Shown: piece after piece, positions 44,218-53,256 of the stretch | Numbering within the stretch: the stretch's first letter is position 1 | Layout of the letters: the number at the start of each line of letters is the position of its first letter | Assembly: GCF_003185915.1 (NCBI RefSeq) | Contig: NZ_QHLZ01000001.1 | Location: 124,001-188,000 of the forward strand | Source: Arthrobacter psychrochitiniphilus | Lineage (GTDB): Bacteria; Actinomycetota; Actinomycetes; Actinomycetales; Micrococcaceae | Length of the DNA: 64,000 nucleotides | Reading direction: 5' to 3' | Notes under the pieces: model-generated | The model's database searches: none | What the model saw: the letters and a program-made list of their open reading frames with translations, nothing else | Told to the model about the DNA's origin: nothing | Program-made: the position numbers and the translations under genes

Positions 44218-45207
44218 TTACTCCCCGAGAACCAGGGTTTCGGTGCCGCGCACCTTGGCCGCACCCACGGAAATCATGGGGTTGACCACGGCACAGAGAG
44301 CTTCCATGGAATCGTCCAGTTCCAGCAGCACCGGGTACTGGTGTGTGATCAGCGCCAGCAGATCGTACGCCGACTGCACAGCCTCATCGTGTCCCAGCGT
44401 TGGCTCCACGCCGAGGAACACCTCGGAGGCCGTAGCAGCAACTTCCTCAGTGGTCTCAATGTGCCCCTGCGAGTAGCTCAGCGCAAAGGCCTGGATCTTG
44501 CCTTTTTTGCTTGGGGCAACGTCCGCACCGAAGGCGCTGGCGGGCTCGGCCCGCAGAACCAAGGCGCCGTGGGCGCCGGTGAGGTCATCAAGGAACATGC
44601 GCTGAACCAGTCCTGGGCTCAGCGGACCTGTGGGATCCCACTGGTTCACGGCCTCGTAGTAACGGCCCACTACCTCAGTCAGTTCCACCGAGCCGGTGGC
44701 CAGATCCTGTACCCGGGCCCCGGCTTCTTCCTCGGTACCCTCCCCAAACATGGGCAGCTTCAGTGCGCCGGGGCCCACCTCAACAACCCTGTTCCGCTGC
44801 AAAATAGCCAGCCCCATCGCCTCGGCAAACGCCGCGCCCGAGGTGCCGGGGGCAACCTTGGTGCGCAACGCCGTCGTGCTTACCAAACCTGCGGCAAGTG
44901 CGCCGTCAGCTTCGCGGCGCAACATGGTGACCAAGGTGGCGCCAACGCCTGCGCGCCGGTGGTCTTTGGCAACCTCAACATAAGCCCAGAGGCGTGAGGG
45001 GTGCAGCTTGGTGGAATAGACCACCGCGGCCGCGACCGGAATGCCCTGGTCCGTAGCAACGATGGTGCGCCGCCACGGATTGGCATCCTGCGCCGGTACC
45101 AGCGCGGCACGGAACGCACCGGCTGGGGCGGAATCGGCGTCTCCCCAGATCTCCAGAAGGGTCAGGTCATCGCCGTCTTGCCACGGCCGGTAACTTAGTT
45201 CAACCAT
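44218..45207 (-). CDS. GNAT-family N-acetyltransferase (two-domain)
   Basis: A 329-residue protein. The N-terminal GNAT domain has the acetyl-CoA motif VAKDHRRAGVGATLVTMLRR (about 78-97), and the C-terminal half looks like a second, diverged GNAT-type domain (AYVEV and EVFLGVEPTLGHDEAVQSAY segments). The substrate is unknown. Its start at 45207 lies 2 bases from the glyQS stop, so it is co-transcribed downstream of glycyl-tRNA synthetase. Confidence 0.85.
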   Translation of the reverse strand: MVELSYRPWQDGDDLTLLEIWGDADSAPAGAFRAALVPAQDANPWRRTIVATDQGIPVAAAVVYSTKLHPSRLWAYVEVAKDHRRAGVGATLVTMLRREADGALAAGLVSTTALRTKVAPGTSGAAFAEAMGLAILQRNRVVEVGPGALKLPMFGEGTEEEAGARVQDLATGSVELTEVVGRYYEAVNQWDPTGPLSPGLVQRMFLDDLTGAHGALVLRAEPASAFGADVAPSKKGKIQAFALSYSQGHIETTEEVAATASEVFLGVEPTLGHDEAVQSAYDLLALITHQYPVLLELDDSMEALCAVVNPMISVGAAKVRGTETLVLGE

Positions 45208-45209
45208 GC

Positions 45210-46595
45210 TTAGGCACCCAGGAGGCGTGTTGCCAGGTATGCCTGGACCTGGTCCAGGGGTACTCGCTCTTGGCTCATGGTGTCGCGCTCACGGATGGTC
45301 ACGGCGTTGTCCTCGAGGGTCTCGAAGTCAACAGTGATGCAGAACGGGGTGCCGATCTCGTCCTGGCGGCGGTAACGGCGGCCGATGGCGCCGGCGTCGT
45401 CGAACTCGATGTTCCAGTGCTTGCGCAGCGTGTTGGCGAGTTCTTTGGCCTTCGGTGAGAGCTCCTCGTTGCGGGAGAGCGGCAGGACAGCGGCCTTGAC
45501 GGGGGCCAGGCGCGGGTCCAGCTTCAGCACGGTGCGCTTGTCCACGCCACCCTTGGCGTTGGGGGCCTCGTCCTCCACGTAGGCATCCACTAGGAACGCC
45601 ATCATGGAGCGGGTCAGGCCGAAGGAGGGCTCGATCACGTAGGGGGTGAAGCGCTCGCCCGTGGCCTGGTTGAAGTAGCTCAGATCCGTGCCGGAGCCCT
45701 TGGTGTGTGAGCCCAAGTCATAGTCGGTGCGGTTGGCAACGCCCATGAGCTCACCCCACTTGGAACCCTGAAAGCCGAAGTTGTACTCAAAGTCGATGGT
45801 GCCGGCGGAGTAGTGGGCGCGCTCGTCGTCGGGCACGTCAAAGCGGCGCATGTTCTCCGGGTCGATGCCCAAATCGATGAACCAGTCCCAGCACAGCTCA
45901 ACCCATTCCTTGAACCACTTATCGGCGTCTTCGCCGGGCACAAAGAACTCAATTTCCATCTGTTCGAACTCGCGCGTGCGGAAAATGAAGTTTCCGGGCG
46001 TGATCTCGTTGCGGAAAGCCTTGCCGATCTGGCCAATGCCGAACGGGGGCTTCTTGCGGCTGGTGGTCAGCACGTTGTTGAAGTTCACAAAGATGCCCTG
46101 GGCGGTTTCCGGGCGCATGTAGGCCATGCCGGCGTCGCTCTCCACGGGCCCCAGGAACGTCTTCATCAGGCCGGAGAACAGCTGCGGTTCGGTGAACTGG
46201 CCCTTGGTGCCGCAATCCGGGCACACAATCTCTTCCATCCCGTTTTCGGGCTGGCGCTTCTTCTTCGCCGCGAACGCCTCGATGAGGTGGTCCTGACGGT
46301 GACGCTTGTGGCATTGGGTGCATTCAACGAGGGGGTCTGTGAACGTGGCAACATGCCCGGAGGCTTCCCACACGGCCTTGGGCAAGATGATGGAGGAATC
46401 CAGTCCCACCATGTCCTCGCGGCCGCGCACAAACGACTGCCACCATTCACGCTTGATGTTTTCCTTCAGCTCAACGCCGAGGGGGCCATAATCCCAGGCC
46501 GACCGCGAACCGCCGTAAATCTCACCGGCCTGAAAAACAAAGCCGCGACGTTTCGCGAGTGAAATAACCTGGTCTAGCTTGGACTGAGGCGCCAC
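45210..46595 (-). CDS. glyQS: Glycine-tRNA ligase (homodimeric type)
   Basis: Class II synthetase charging tRNA-Gly, 461 residues. Motifs are [20 protein letters not shown] at the start, [20 protein letters not shown] (motif 1 area), [17 protein letters not shown] (motif 2) and [17 protein letters not shown] (motif 3). A zinc-type segment has [13 protein letters not shown] and [15 protein letters not shown]. The C-terminal anticodon domain is the ThrRS/ProRS-like fold ([20 protein letters not shown]). This is the actinobacterial single-chain enzyme, not the alpha2beta2 form. No T-box is recognisable upstream. Confidence 0.96.
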   Translation of the reverse strand: MAPQSKLDQVISLAKRRGFVFQAGEIYGGSRSAWDYGPLGVELKENIKREWWQSFVRGREDMVGLDSSIILPKAVWEASGHVATFTDPLVECTQCHKRHRQDHLIEAFAAKKKRQPENGMEEIVCPDCGTKGQFTEPQLFSGLMKTFLGPVESDAGMAYMRPETAQGIFVNFNNVLTTSRKKPPFGIGQIGKAFRNEITPGNFIFRTREFEQMEIEFFVPGEDADKWFKEWVELCWDWFIDLGIDPENMRRFDVPDDERAHYSAGTIDFEYNFGFQGSKWGELMGVANRTDYDLGSHTKGSGTDLSYFNQATGERFTPYVIEPSFGLTRSMMAFLVDAYVEDEAPNAKGGVDKRTVLKLDPRLAPVKAAVLPLSRNEELSPKAKELANTLRKHWNIEFDDAGAIGRRYRRQDEIGTPFCITVDFETLEDNAVTIRERDTMSQERVPLDQVQAYLATRLLGA

Positions 46596-46746
46596 TTATT
46601 ACTCCTAATACTTACGAGGCCGCTGGGTGCGGTCCGTCCCGCGCTCCACATTACCGGTGGGGGCCCGGTTGGGAGCAATTTTGCTCACTGCGCCACACAT
46701 CCCCCTTGGTTTTGCGCTGCCCCTGATGGACGACGGCGGCCCTCAG

Positions 46747-46797
46747 CTGGAGCGGGTGCTTGGCTGGAGCGGGTGCTTGGCTGGAGCGGGTGCTTGG
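46747..46797 (+). repeat. Three perfect 17-bp tandem repeats
   Basis: The unit CTGGAGCGGGTGCTTGG is repeated exactly three times (46747-46763, 46764-46780, 46781-46797), then breaks off as CTGGGTGG. It lies in the 370-base gap between the divergent glyQS and DUF222 genes. The 17-base period is not a multiple of 3, so it is not coding. The rest of the gap includes an AT-rich promoter-like stretch (46890-46960) before the DUF222 ATG. Confidence 0.9.
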
Positions 46798-46965
46798 CTG
46801 GGTGGCCGGGTGGCCGGGGCCAGACTCTCGGCGCCTCTTCACGTGCCCCATCAGCCCTTTTCAGTGTGGCATTGTGTGCTTGATCTCCTTCCTCGGAGAA
46901 ATATTTATAGAATTTTTCTTCGGGTAACTATTGCGTTTTGATTACTTTGGACTTATCCTGAAGAT

Positions 46966-48894
46966 ATGAGTATTCGGGAGGATTTCCCCGGGGACCGGGG
47001 CGCTGAAGCCACACAGGATGTGGCCTCGATCCTCGCTGCAATTACTCTTCCTTCCATTGAACCCTTTGGGTCTGACAGTCCAGAGCTTTACGGACTGCAG
47101 GGACGCCCTGAGTATCCAGTACCCTTCCCACTGCCCATAACGCAGCTGTCGGTGGCACAGTGCGTATACAACTCGGGGATGGAAGCCCTGAGCCTAATCA
47201 AGCGTCTTGAAGATGCCGTTGCCGGATGTAAGGCAAGGCTGGTAGCGCGGATATCTGGGGCATCAGCCGTTGAGGCTCAGCTGCTCAAATTGGATCGGTG
47301 GCAGAACGGCGTTGCAGCTTCCTCTGCGGCTACGGAAATGGCTTTGACGCTGGGGATTCCGGAACCAACAGCCGCAGCCTTGGAGCATCACAGCACGGTC
47401 TTGGTACAGGAGCATCCAGAGGTACTGGAGGCTCTGGAAGCCGGAATCCTCTCGTGGCGTCACGCCACCATCATCAACGAGGAAATCCTGACTCTTCAAG
47501 AAACAGCCAGCACCACAGCCGAGGATAAGGCCATGCTAGAGGCCCGGCTGCTGGTGCTCTCCGAAAACACCACGGCGGCATCTTTCCTTGGTAAGGCCCG
47601 CAGGGCCAGGGAAAAGATGCATCCGGAAACCATCACCACCCGTACCAAAGAAGCCTTTGCCAAGCGCAATATCAAATGTGATGCCGGCAAGGACGGCATG
47701 TCCTGGCTGACCCTCCACCTGCCAACCATTAGTGCCAGCGCCATTTACACGCGCTGCACCAGTCTGGCCCGCACCATCAAGTCCGACGCCGCAGCAGCAC
47801 AACGGGTCGCGGACCAAGCCACCGCCGGCAACACCGGAACAAACCAAACCGGAACCACCCAACCCGGAACCACCCAACCCGGGACAAACCAACCAGGGAC
47901 AAACCAACCCGGGACCGGCCAGGATTGCCGGGAATATAGAACCCTCGAGCAGCTCAGGGCCGATGTTGCCACCCTTCTCTTACTCGGCCAAGAGCTACCC
48001 AGCAACAACACCACAACCAACACAGCCACTGTAGGTGCAGCGGGGACTGCGGGCGCGCCAGGTACCCGCCGGGCTAACACCGGCTCTAGCCAGGAACCGA
48101 GTACTGCCGGTAGCCATGGAGTTGGCACTACGGCAACCCAGGAACCGAATACGCAGAAAACTGGCACTTCGGGCCCTCTGGCCACTTATCGTGAGCACGA
48201 GGCCGTTTATCTTCAGCAGTTGCATGATCTGGCACAGTCAAGAAGCCTGGTTGATCCACCACTGCCGGAGGCCCTGGTGTTGGTAACGGTTCCCTTCCTG
48301 GGATTGCTGGGCCTCACGGATGAACCGGCTGAACTGGCGGGACGTGAAGGGGGGCCAATTCCAGAAGAGATCGCCAGAAAACTACTAAAAAACGCCTCAA
48401 CGTTCCTGCGAGTTTTGACCGATCCCATTACGGGAGCACCGCTGCCTCTGGAACCACAGCGATACACCCTAAGAGCCGCAGAAAAGGCGGTTCTCCAGGC
48501 CCTGGCAGGCGGCTGTTACATACCAAACTGCCCCAACCCCGTCATGGATACCGAGTTGGACCATCTACGGGCCTTTGAATTCGGCGGAGCCTCCACCCTG
48601 GCCAATGTACGCCCGGCCTGCAAACGCCACCACATCATGAAGCATCTCAAGGATGACAAAGACCGGCATGGGCGCCGGCGCTCCATCAATGAGCCCGAGA
48701 GGAACGGCTTGAAAGTGCGCGGCTGGACACCCAAAGTGAACCCGGACGGCCGAATTGGCTGGACCATGCCCAGCGGCACCTATCAGCCACCCCTGAACAA
48801 CGATCCCCCTGCGCCGCACTATCCAACATGGCTCAAAAAGATCATCGCCCACTCACTCACGCGCAGCAGAACTCCTCGAAGCAATGATGCCTAG
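46966..48894 (+). CDS. DUF222 / HNH endonuclease-domain protein
   Basis: A 642-residue member of the actinobacterial DUF222 (13E12-repeat) family. The DUF222 domain (about 70-280) contains ALEAGILSWRHATIINEEIL and HPETITTRTKEAFAKRNI. Residues about 285-405 are a low-complexity linker with a Thr/Gln/Pro/Gly repeat (units GTTQPGTTQPGTNQPG) and Thr/Ala/Gly stretches. The C-terminal HNH nuclease reads C-x4-C, DTELDHLRAFEFGGASTLAN then PACKRHHIMKH, with the metal-ligand His set present. Such genes occur in many copies in some Actinobacteria; their role is unknown. Confidence 0.85.
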   Translation: MSIREDFPGDRGAEATQDVASILAAITLPSIEPFGSDSPELYGLQGRPEYPVPFPLPITQLSVAQCVYNSGMEALSLIKRLEDAVAGCKARLVARISGASAVEAQLLKLDRWQNGVAASSAATEMALTLGIPEPTAAALEHHSTVLVQEHPEVLEALEAGILSWRHATIINEEILTLQETASTTAEDKAMLEARLLVLSENTTAASFLGKARRAREKMHPETITTRTKEAFAKRNIKCDAGKDGMSWLTLHLPTISASAIYTRCTSLARTIKSDAAAAQRVADQATAGNTGTNQTGTTQPGTTQPGTNQPGTNQPGTGQDCREYRTLEQLRADVATLLLLGQELPSNNTTTNTATVGAAGTAGAPGTRRANTGSSQEPSTAGSHGVGTTATQEPNTQKTGTSGPLATYREHEAVYLQQLHDLAQSRSLVDPPLPEALVLVTVPFLGLLGLTDEPAELAGREGGPIPEEIARKLLKNASTFLRVLTDPITGAPLPLEPQRYTLRAAEKAVLQALAGGCYIPNCPNPVMDTELDHLRAFEFGGASTLANVRPACKRHHIMKHLKDDKDRHGRRRSINEPERNGLKVRGWTPKVNPDGRIGWTMPSGTYQPPLNNDPPAPHYPTWLKKIIAHSLTRSRTPRSNDA

Positions 48895-48939
48895 CCCCAC
48901 CTCCAGCGGGTCCGGGATTTAGAGGATCGGCACCATCGT

Positions 48940-50136
48940 TTAGAGGATCGGCATAACCGGCACAACGCAGGCGGGGCTGGCAAAGTTCACCATCTGCACC
49001 GGACTCGCCTCTGGAAGACCTCGCTCGTCAAGGACAAAGACGGCTAGTTGATCGGAATGCTGGTTGGCCACATAGAGCTTGTGATTACCTTGGCCGGCTC
49101 TCACCACAGCGAAGTGCCGTGGCCATCTGCCTCCGCTGGAGACTTGGCGCAGGAACTCAGGAGGCCTTGCAATGCTCCTTATGTCCGGGTTGGCCGGCAG
49201 GCCAGTCACGTCCAACACCACTATTGTGTTGGGTCCCCGTACCGCGGCATAGAGCAACTTACCATCGGCCGAGAGCTCAATATGGGACGGGAAAAACTCC
49301 GCGGAAGCCGCAATCTCTGCGGCCGATTCGGCCAGTGGCACCCTGAACAGCCAGCGCCAAGAATGCCCATCCTCGCCCTGCTCCGCCGTTGGCACAGGCG
49401 CATCACCAGCCGTTGGCACAGACGCATCACCCGAGCGTGCGAGAAGGGCCCGCTGCAACACGTGAAGGTGCCCGTCCAACTCACCGGCAACCAGCAGATA
49501 GTCCCCCCGGAGCGCAACATGGCGTGGTCCCGTGCCCGGCGGAAGTTCAGCAGATACTATCCGCACCCGGGAACTGGCCGAATATTCATCCACCCTGTCG
49601 GCACCAAGATCACTTACCAAGACGGTTCCCCATGCAGTGGCTGTAACCTGGTGGGCGTGCGATTCTCCCTGCCGCCCGGACACCGGACCGCTGCCGGGGT
49701 GGGACAGGAGTTCTGGAACTTTGGCCGCAGTTCCATCCAGCAGGCCGGCAAGAGGCACCACGGCGGCAGTTCCTGATGAGTAGTTCGCTACCCATGCAGC
49801 ATCGTCAACGATGGCTACGTGGCAGCTATCGGCGCCACCGCTGGAAGCCCTACCCAAAACCTCCAAGGTCTGCATGTCCAGGGCCACGACGTTGCCATGT
49901 GGCAGTTCCTCAACAGAGATCACCATGCCTTTACCGTGGTCCACGACAGACTGGTCCACGACGGAGTGGGTCATGACGGAGCGCGCCATGAAGGATGGGT
50001 TTGTCACAGCTACTGCTTCCGCCTGACGCTCCCCCACAACACCGTCGGCCAGCAGCTCATAGCGAGCAATCCCCGGTCCTGTTCCGGAGCCTGCCTCGGT
50101 ATAGCCGCTGACAAGAAGTGATGGGACTGCTGTCAT
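48940..50136 (-). CDS. Lactonase-family seven-bladed beta-propeller (6-phosphogluconolactonase-like)
   Basis: A 398-residue propeller protein related to YbhE-type 6-phosphogluconolactonases. The ATG at 50136 (MTAVPSLLVSGYTEAGSG) has GAGGAG 6-8 bases upstream. Repeating blade motifs include CHVAIVDDAAWVANYSSGTA, SHAHQVTATAWGTVLVSDLG, RHVALRGDYLLVAGELDG and HIELSADGKLLYAAVRGPN. A Gly/Ala/Pro insert (about 275-300) interrupts one blade. The substrate is not predictable; fructose- or lactone-related hydrolase is the family guess. It is divergent from the PadR gene. Confidence 0.82.
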   Translation of the reverse strand: MTAVPSLLVSGYTEAGSGTGPGIARYELLADGVVGERQAEAVAVTNPSFMARSVMTHSVVDQSVVDHGKGMVISVEELPHGNVVALDMQTLEVLGRASSGGADSCHVAIVDDAAWVANYSSGTAAVVPLAGLLDGTAAKVPELLSHPGSGPVSGRQGESHAHQVTATAWGTVLVSDLGADRVDEYSASSRVRIVSAELPPGTGPRHVALRGDYLLVAGELDGHLHVLQRALLARSGDASVPTAGDAPVPTAEQGEDGHSWRWLFRVPLAESAAEIAASAEFFPSHIELSADGKLLYAAVRGPNTIVVLDVTGLPANPDIRSIARPPEFLRQVSSGGRWPRHFAVVRAGQGNHKLYVANQHSDQLAVFVLDERGLPEASPVQMVNFASPACVVPVMPIL

Positions 50137-50201
50137 GGAGGGCTCCTCAGACGGTAAAAGGTACGTTTCATCCACGGTATCCCGCCCACCCAAATATGTG
50201 G

Positions 50202-50244
50202 TTGCATGACTCAACATCACAAGGTACTGTGCATTGCATGGTAC
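50202..50244 (+). promoter_or_regulatory. Promoter with operator overlapping the PadR start codon (likely leaderless)
   Basis: A -35 TTGCAT (50202-50207), a 17-base spacer and a -10 TACTGT (50225-50230) place the transcription start at about the A of the PadR ATG (50238). A perfect dyad covers -10 to +7: GTAC-N2-TGCA-N-TGCA-N2-GTAC (50224-50244, 21 bp). This fits autorepression by PadR. No ribosome site precedes the ATG. Confidence 0.6.
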
Positions 50245-50585
50245 TCAATGACACTGTCAGCACCAATCTTCGCAAGGGGGTTTTGGAGTATTGCGTACTT
50301 GCTTTGATCGGCCGCGGGGAAATGTACGGCTTAGACATTGCCAACGGCCTCCAGCGCCGGGGGCTGCTCACCAGCGAAGGAACGCTCTATCCCCTGTTGG
50401 CACGGCTGCGCCGCAACGGACTGGTGGAAACCAGCTGGCGTGAATCCGCCCAAGGCGCACCACGGCGCTACTACACGCTGACAGCCACTGGCCAGGAATC
50501 GCTCACTGCCTTTGCCAGCATCTGGGAGACCTTCAGCACCGCCGTCTCCGACACACTCGACTCATCAACCGGAGGAACACCATGA
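50238..50585 (+). CDS. PadR-family transcriptional regulator
   Basis: A 115-residue winged-helix repressor. MVLNDTVSTNLRKGVLEYCV opens the fold, followed by LALIGRGEMYGLDIANGLQ, the wing region RRGLLTSEGTLYPLLARLRR and PRRYYTLTATGQESL, all characteristic of PadR. The start at 50238 is chosen from the leaderless promoter geometry; the frame extends further upstream without support. Its stop overlaps the next start (ATGA, 50582-50585). PadR-HAAS pairs usually regulate or are regulated by membrane stress or drug exposure. Confidence 0.9.
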   Translation: MVLNDTVSTNLRKGVLEYCVLALIGRGEMYGLDIANGLQRRGLLTSEGTLYPLLARLRRNGLVETSWRESAQGAPRRYYTLTATGQESLTAFASIWETFSTAVSDTLDSSTGGTP

Positions 50586-51214
50586 AACACGCCACCGACA
50601 GTCCGGAAGTCGGCAACTACCTGGCTGCTCTCGAAGCCCGACTTGCCCACCTGCCCGCCGATCAATCGGAGGAAATCCTGTTCGGTGTGCGCGAGCACAT
50701 TGCCGAAGCAATGGCACGAGGTTCCCAATCGACGGCCGAGGTAATCGCGTCTCTGGGTAGCCCCGATGATGTGCTCACCGGTTACCTTGCGGACACTCCC
50801 CCGCCGGTCCTCCAACAGCCGATAGCCCCGCCTACGGCGCCACAGAACTACCAATCCTCAACTCTCTGGGTGGTTGCGACAGTCATCCTGCTCCCCTTTG
50901 GCGTCTTCCTTGCCGGCATCGGCTACCTGTTTGGATTGGCCGGACTGTGGATGGGGACACGGTGGAAACTCTGGGAAAAAATCATGGGAACGTTGCTTTT
51001 CCCCGGCGGGATGCTCGGTGCCTTCCACGCAACCTTCATGCCCTTCTGGGTTGCGCCCGTGTCCGTGCGGGGAGATACTGCCGAAGCCACCATCTCGAAC
51101 CCTGTATTGCCCGGCATGGGCTTGATCGCTGGGGTGGCCATGATGTGCCTCCCAATTATCGTCGCAGTGTATTTGTTGGTGGTCGGCTTGCGCCGCGGCG
51201 GCAAACAACCATAA
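50582..51214 (+). CDS. HAAS-domain membrane protein linked to PadR
   Basis: 210 residues. The N-terminal helical HAAS-type domain spans about 10-70 (YLAALEARLAHLPADQSEEI, IASLGSPDDVLTGYLAD), and a Pro-rich linker follows. Three or four helices come after that (STLWVVATVILLPFGVFLAG; IMGTLLFPGGMLGAFHATF; IAGVAMMCLPIIVAVYLLVV). This is the standard partner of PadR in Actinobacteria and Firmicutes; it may act as a membrane cofactor of the repressor, which is unproven. It is translationally coupled to padR. Confidence 0.85.
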   Translation: MKHATDSPEVGNYLAALEARLAHLPADQSEEILFGVREHIAEAMARGSQSTAEVIASLGSPDDVLTGYLADTPPPVLQQPIAPPTAPQNYQSSTLWVVATVILLPFGVFLAGIGYLFGLAGLWMGTRWKLWEKIMGTLLFPGGMLGAFHATFMPFWVAPVSVRGDTAEATISNPVLPGMGLIAGVAMMCLPIIVAVYLLVVGLRRGGKQP

Positions 51215-51310
51215 GGCACGCCCCGAATAAGCAAGGCCCTAATCATCCCCGCGCACATCCCCGGGGACATCACGTCATCGAACCGCCTAGAGATGCGGCA
51301 CAATTAACCC

Positions 51311-51541
51311 ATGAGTGCACACGAGATCATTGACATCCCCATCCGCGACGACATGATCCGCCTGGGCCAGCTGCTCAAGCTTGCCAGCCTGGTTGAAGAC
51401 GGTGTGGAGGCCACCGAGCTCATCAAGAACGGCCTGGTCAAGGTCAACGGTGAGATCGACGACCGCCGCGGCCGCCAGCTCCACCATGGCGACACTGTCA
51501 CCGTGAACGGAGAAAGCGTCCGCATCACCGCGGGCGGCTAG
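51311..51541 (+). CDS. S4 RNA-binding domain protein
   Basis: A 76-residue protein that is almost only an S4 domain: IRLGQLLKLASLVEDGVEAT, ELIKNGLVKVNGEIDDRRGR, then the GDTVTVNG turn. Such small proteins (YaaA/YbcJ-like, RqcP-related) bind structured RNA or ribosomes; a role in ribosome rescue is one possibility. The start at 51311 is the only ATG in frame. A GC-rich hairpin follows at 51619-51647. Confidence 0.9.
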   Translation: MSAHEIIDIPIRDDMIRLGQLLKLASLVEDGVEATELIKNGLVKVNGEIDDRRGRQLHHGDTVTVNGESVRITAGG

Positions 51542-51618
51542 GTTCCGCAAGGATCCGGTTGCAAAGGAATCCTGCGATCAACCGATCCGTTGACTAATGG
51601 ATCCACCGCACGCGCAAA

Positions 51619-51647
51619 CGGCGGGCACCCTACTGGGGTGCCCGCCG
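51619..51647. terminator. Hairpin between the convergent S4 and carboxylesterase genes
   Basis: CGGCGGGCACCC (51619-51630) pairs perfectly with GGGTGCCCGCCG (51636-51647) around a 5-base loop. No T-run on either side; a GC-type terminator for the convergent pair is likely. Confidence 0.7.
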
Positions 51648-51683
51648 TCGTGCTTGGTGCAGCTCCTATGTGACGCTCAGCGC

Positions 51684-52325
51684 CTAGGACGGATTCAGGA
51701 CCTTGTACTGCAGGAATTCGCCCACATGCGCAATCTCCTGGGCATTGATGCCGTGATACATGCCCGAATACAGGACTTTAGTGAGCTTTGCGTGCCCATG
51801 CATCCAGGTGTTCGTGGCCTCGATGGCGCTCTCGGGGATCACCGGGTCAGCCTGATCGCGGCCCCAGAAAATCTCCGGTTTGCGCGCTGCCACGGCGGCA
51901 TCGTCAAAGAACGGATCGCCCTCCGCATCAACCACAAATCCGGAGAGTCCCACCACGGCGGCATAATCCGCCGGCCGGTGGCGCAGCAAGGACGTTGCCA
52001 TGCACATCCCCTGCGAGAAGCCCAACAAGCTCACCGAGGTGTGCTGCTCACGCACCGCATCAAGCCACAGTTCGACGGCGGCCGCGGACTCCGTCACAGC
52101 GCTCACCGAATAACTCAGATCGTTGCGCAACGGGAACCATGCGTATCCCGGCCCGGCCGCCAGCGGGGCCCTCACCGAGGCAATGGTGAAGTCGGGCGGC
52201 AGTTGAGCTGCCAACGAAAACAAATCGGCCTCATCCGCGCCATAGCCGTGGAATATCACCAGCAGGGGAGTTCGCGCACGCTCATTCTCGGGACGGGACC
52301 AAAGGACTGTAGGGGTTTCATTCAT
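51684..52325 (-). CDS. Phospholipase/carboxylesterase (alpha/beta hydrolase)
   Basis: 213 residues of the small serine carboxylesterase family. PLLVIFHGYGADEADLFSLA has the oxyanion loop and SLLGFSQGMCMATSLL the nucleophile Ser. IFWGRDQADPVIPES contains the Asp and YSGMYHGINAQEI the His. Family enzymes cut short acyl esters or thioesters; the substrate is unknown. The ATG at 52325 begins MNETPTVLWSRPENE. It is convergent with the S4 gene. Confidence 0.88.
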   Translation of the reverse strand: MNETPTVLWSRPENERARTPLLVIFHGYGADEADLFSLAAQLPPDFTIASVRAPLAAGPGYAWFPLRNDLSYSVSAVTESAAAVELWLDAVREQHTSVSLLGFSQGMCMATSLLRHRPADYAAVVGLSGFVVDAEGDPFFDDAAVAARKPEIFWGRDQADPVIPESAIEATNTWMHGHAKLTKVLYSGMYHGINAQEIAHVGEFLQYKVLNPS

Positions 52326-52428
52326 GGGCCCATCTTTCCATGCCGTGCGGGCGGGCCTTTCCTCCGAAGCGGCACGGCAAAAAAGTAGGGGGTGGCGCCA
52401 CCGGCATGTTACCGGGCAGTATTAGGGT

Positions 52429-53241
52429 GTGAATGATTCATTGCATCAGCATCCGTGGTCCCGCTATGTCGCCTTGGGTGACTCTTTCACCGAAGGCATC
52501 GGTGACCCCGAACCGAACAGCCCCGGCGGCTACCGCGGCTGGGCGGACCGTCTTGCCGAGGAGCTCAGCCGCGGATCCGATGATTTCAAGTACGCCAACC
52601 TGGCCGTTCGCGGCCGCATGCTGGGCCAGATTCTCAATGAACAACTTGAGCCTGCGGTTGCGCTCAAACCCGATCTGATCAGCATCTCCGCTGGCGGCAA
52701 TGACCTGATCCGCCCGGGTTCGGACCCCGATGCCCTGGCCGAGAAGCTTGATCGCGCCGTCGCAAAAATGGCGGCTACCGGCGCCACCGTGCTGCTCTTT
52801 AACGGCCCCGACATCCGCGATACCCCGGTCTTGGGCATGGTGCGCGGCCGGGTGGCCATCTATAACGAGAACCTGCGCACCATCGCGGCCCGGCACGACG
52901 CCGTTATTGCCGACATGTGGTCTCTGCGTGGGCTGTTGACGCCACAAATGTGGGCTGATGACCGCCTGCATTTTGCACCATTGGGGCACCACACTGTCAC
53001 CATGATGGCCCTAAAGGCGTTGAACGTTCCAAATTCGCTTGTGCCTGAGGTCCCCAAGCCGCTTCCCGTGCAGAAATGGCAGACGGCGCGGGCCGAAGAC
53101 CTTGTCTGGGCCAAGGCATATCTGATGCCCTGGGTGCTGCGTAGGCTCCGCCACCAATCCTCCGGCGACGGCATCACCGCCAAGCGCCCCACCCCGGGAC
53201 CCGTGTTCGGGCAAGTCCACGGAAGCATTCATAGGGAATAA
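52429..53241 (+). CDS. SGNH/GDSL-family esterase
   Basis: 270 residues. The four blocks are present: VALGDSFTEGIGD (nucleophile Ser), NLAVRGRMLGQIL (Gly), SISAGGNDLIRPG (Asn) and DRLHFAPLGHHTV (Asp and His). No signal peptide is seen, so it is probably cytoplasmic. The start is GTG at 52429, 14 bases after ACCGGGC with no clear ribosome site; a -10-like TATTAG lies just upstream. The substrate (lipid or carbohydrate ester) is unknown. It is divergent from the carboxylesterase and convergent with the MFS gene, 15 bases apart. Confidence 0.88.
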   Translation: MNDSLHQHPWSRYVALGDSFTEGIGDPEPNSPGGYRGWADRLAEELSRGSDDFKYANLAVRGRMLGQILNEQLEPAVALKPDLISISAGGNDLIRPGSDPDALAEKLDRAVAKMAATGATVLLFNGPDIRDTPVLGMVRGRVAIYNENLRTIAARHDAVIADMWSLRGLLTPQMWADDRLHFAPLGHHTVTMMALKALNVPNSLVPEVPKPLPVQKWQTARAEDLVWAKAYLMPWVLRRLRHQSSGDGITAKRPTPGPVFGQVHGSIHRE

Positions 53242-53256
53242 GCGCTCCACGAGTGG

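Noticed and set aside
46747..46797. CRISPR-like array
   Set aside because: The 17-bp units are directly adjacent without spacers, and no cas genes are present; it is a simple tandem repeat.
46596..46965. T-box leader upstream of glyQS
   Set aside because: No T-box sequence or specifier stem is visible, and the gap is mostly repeats and the DUF222 promoter.
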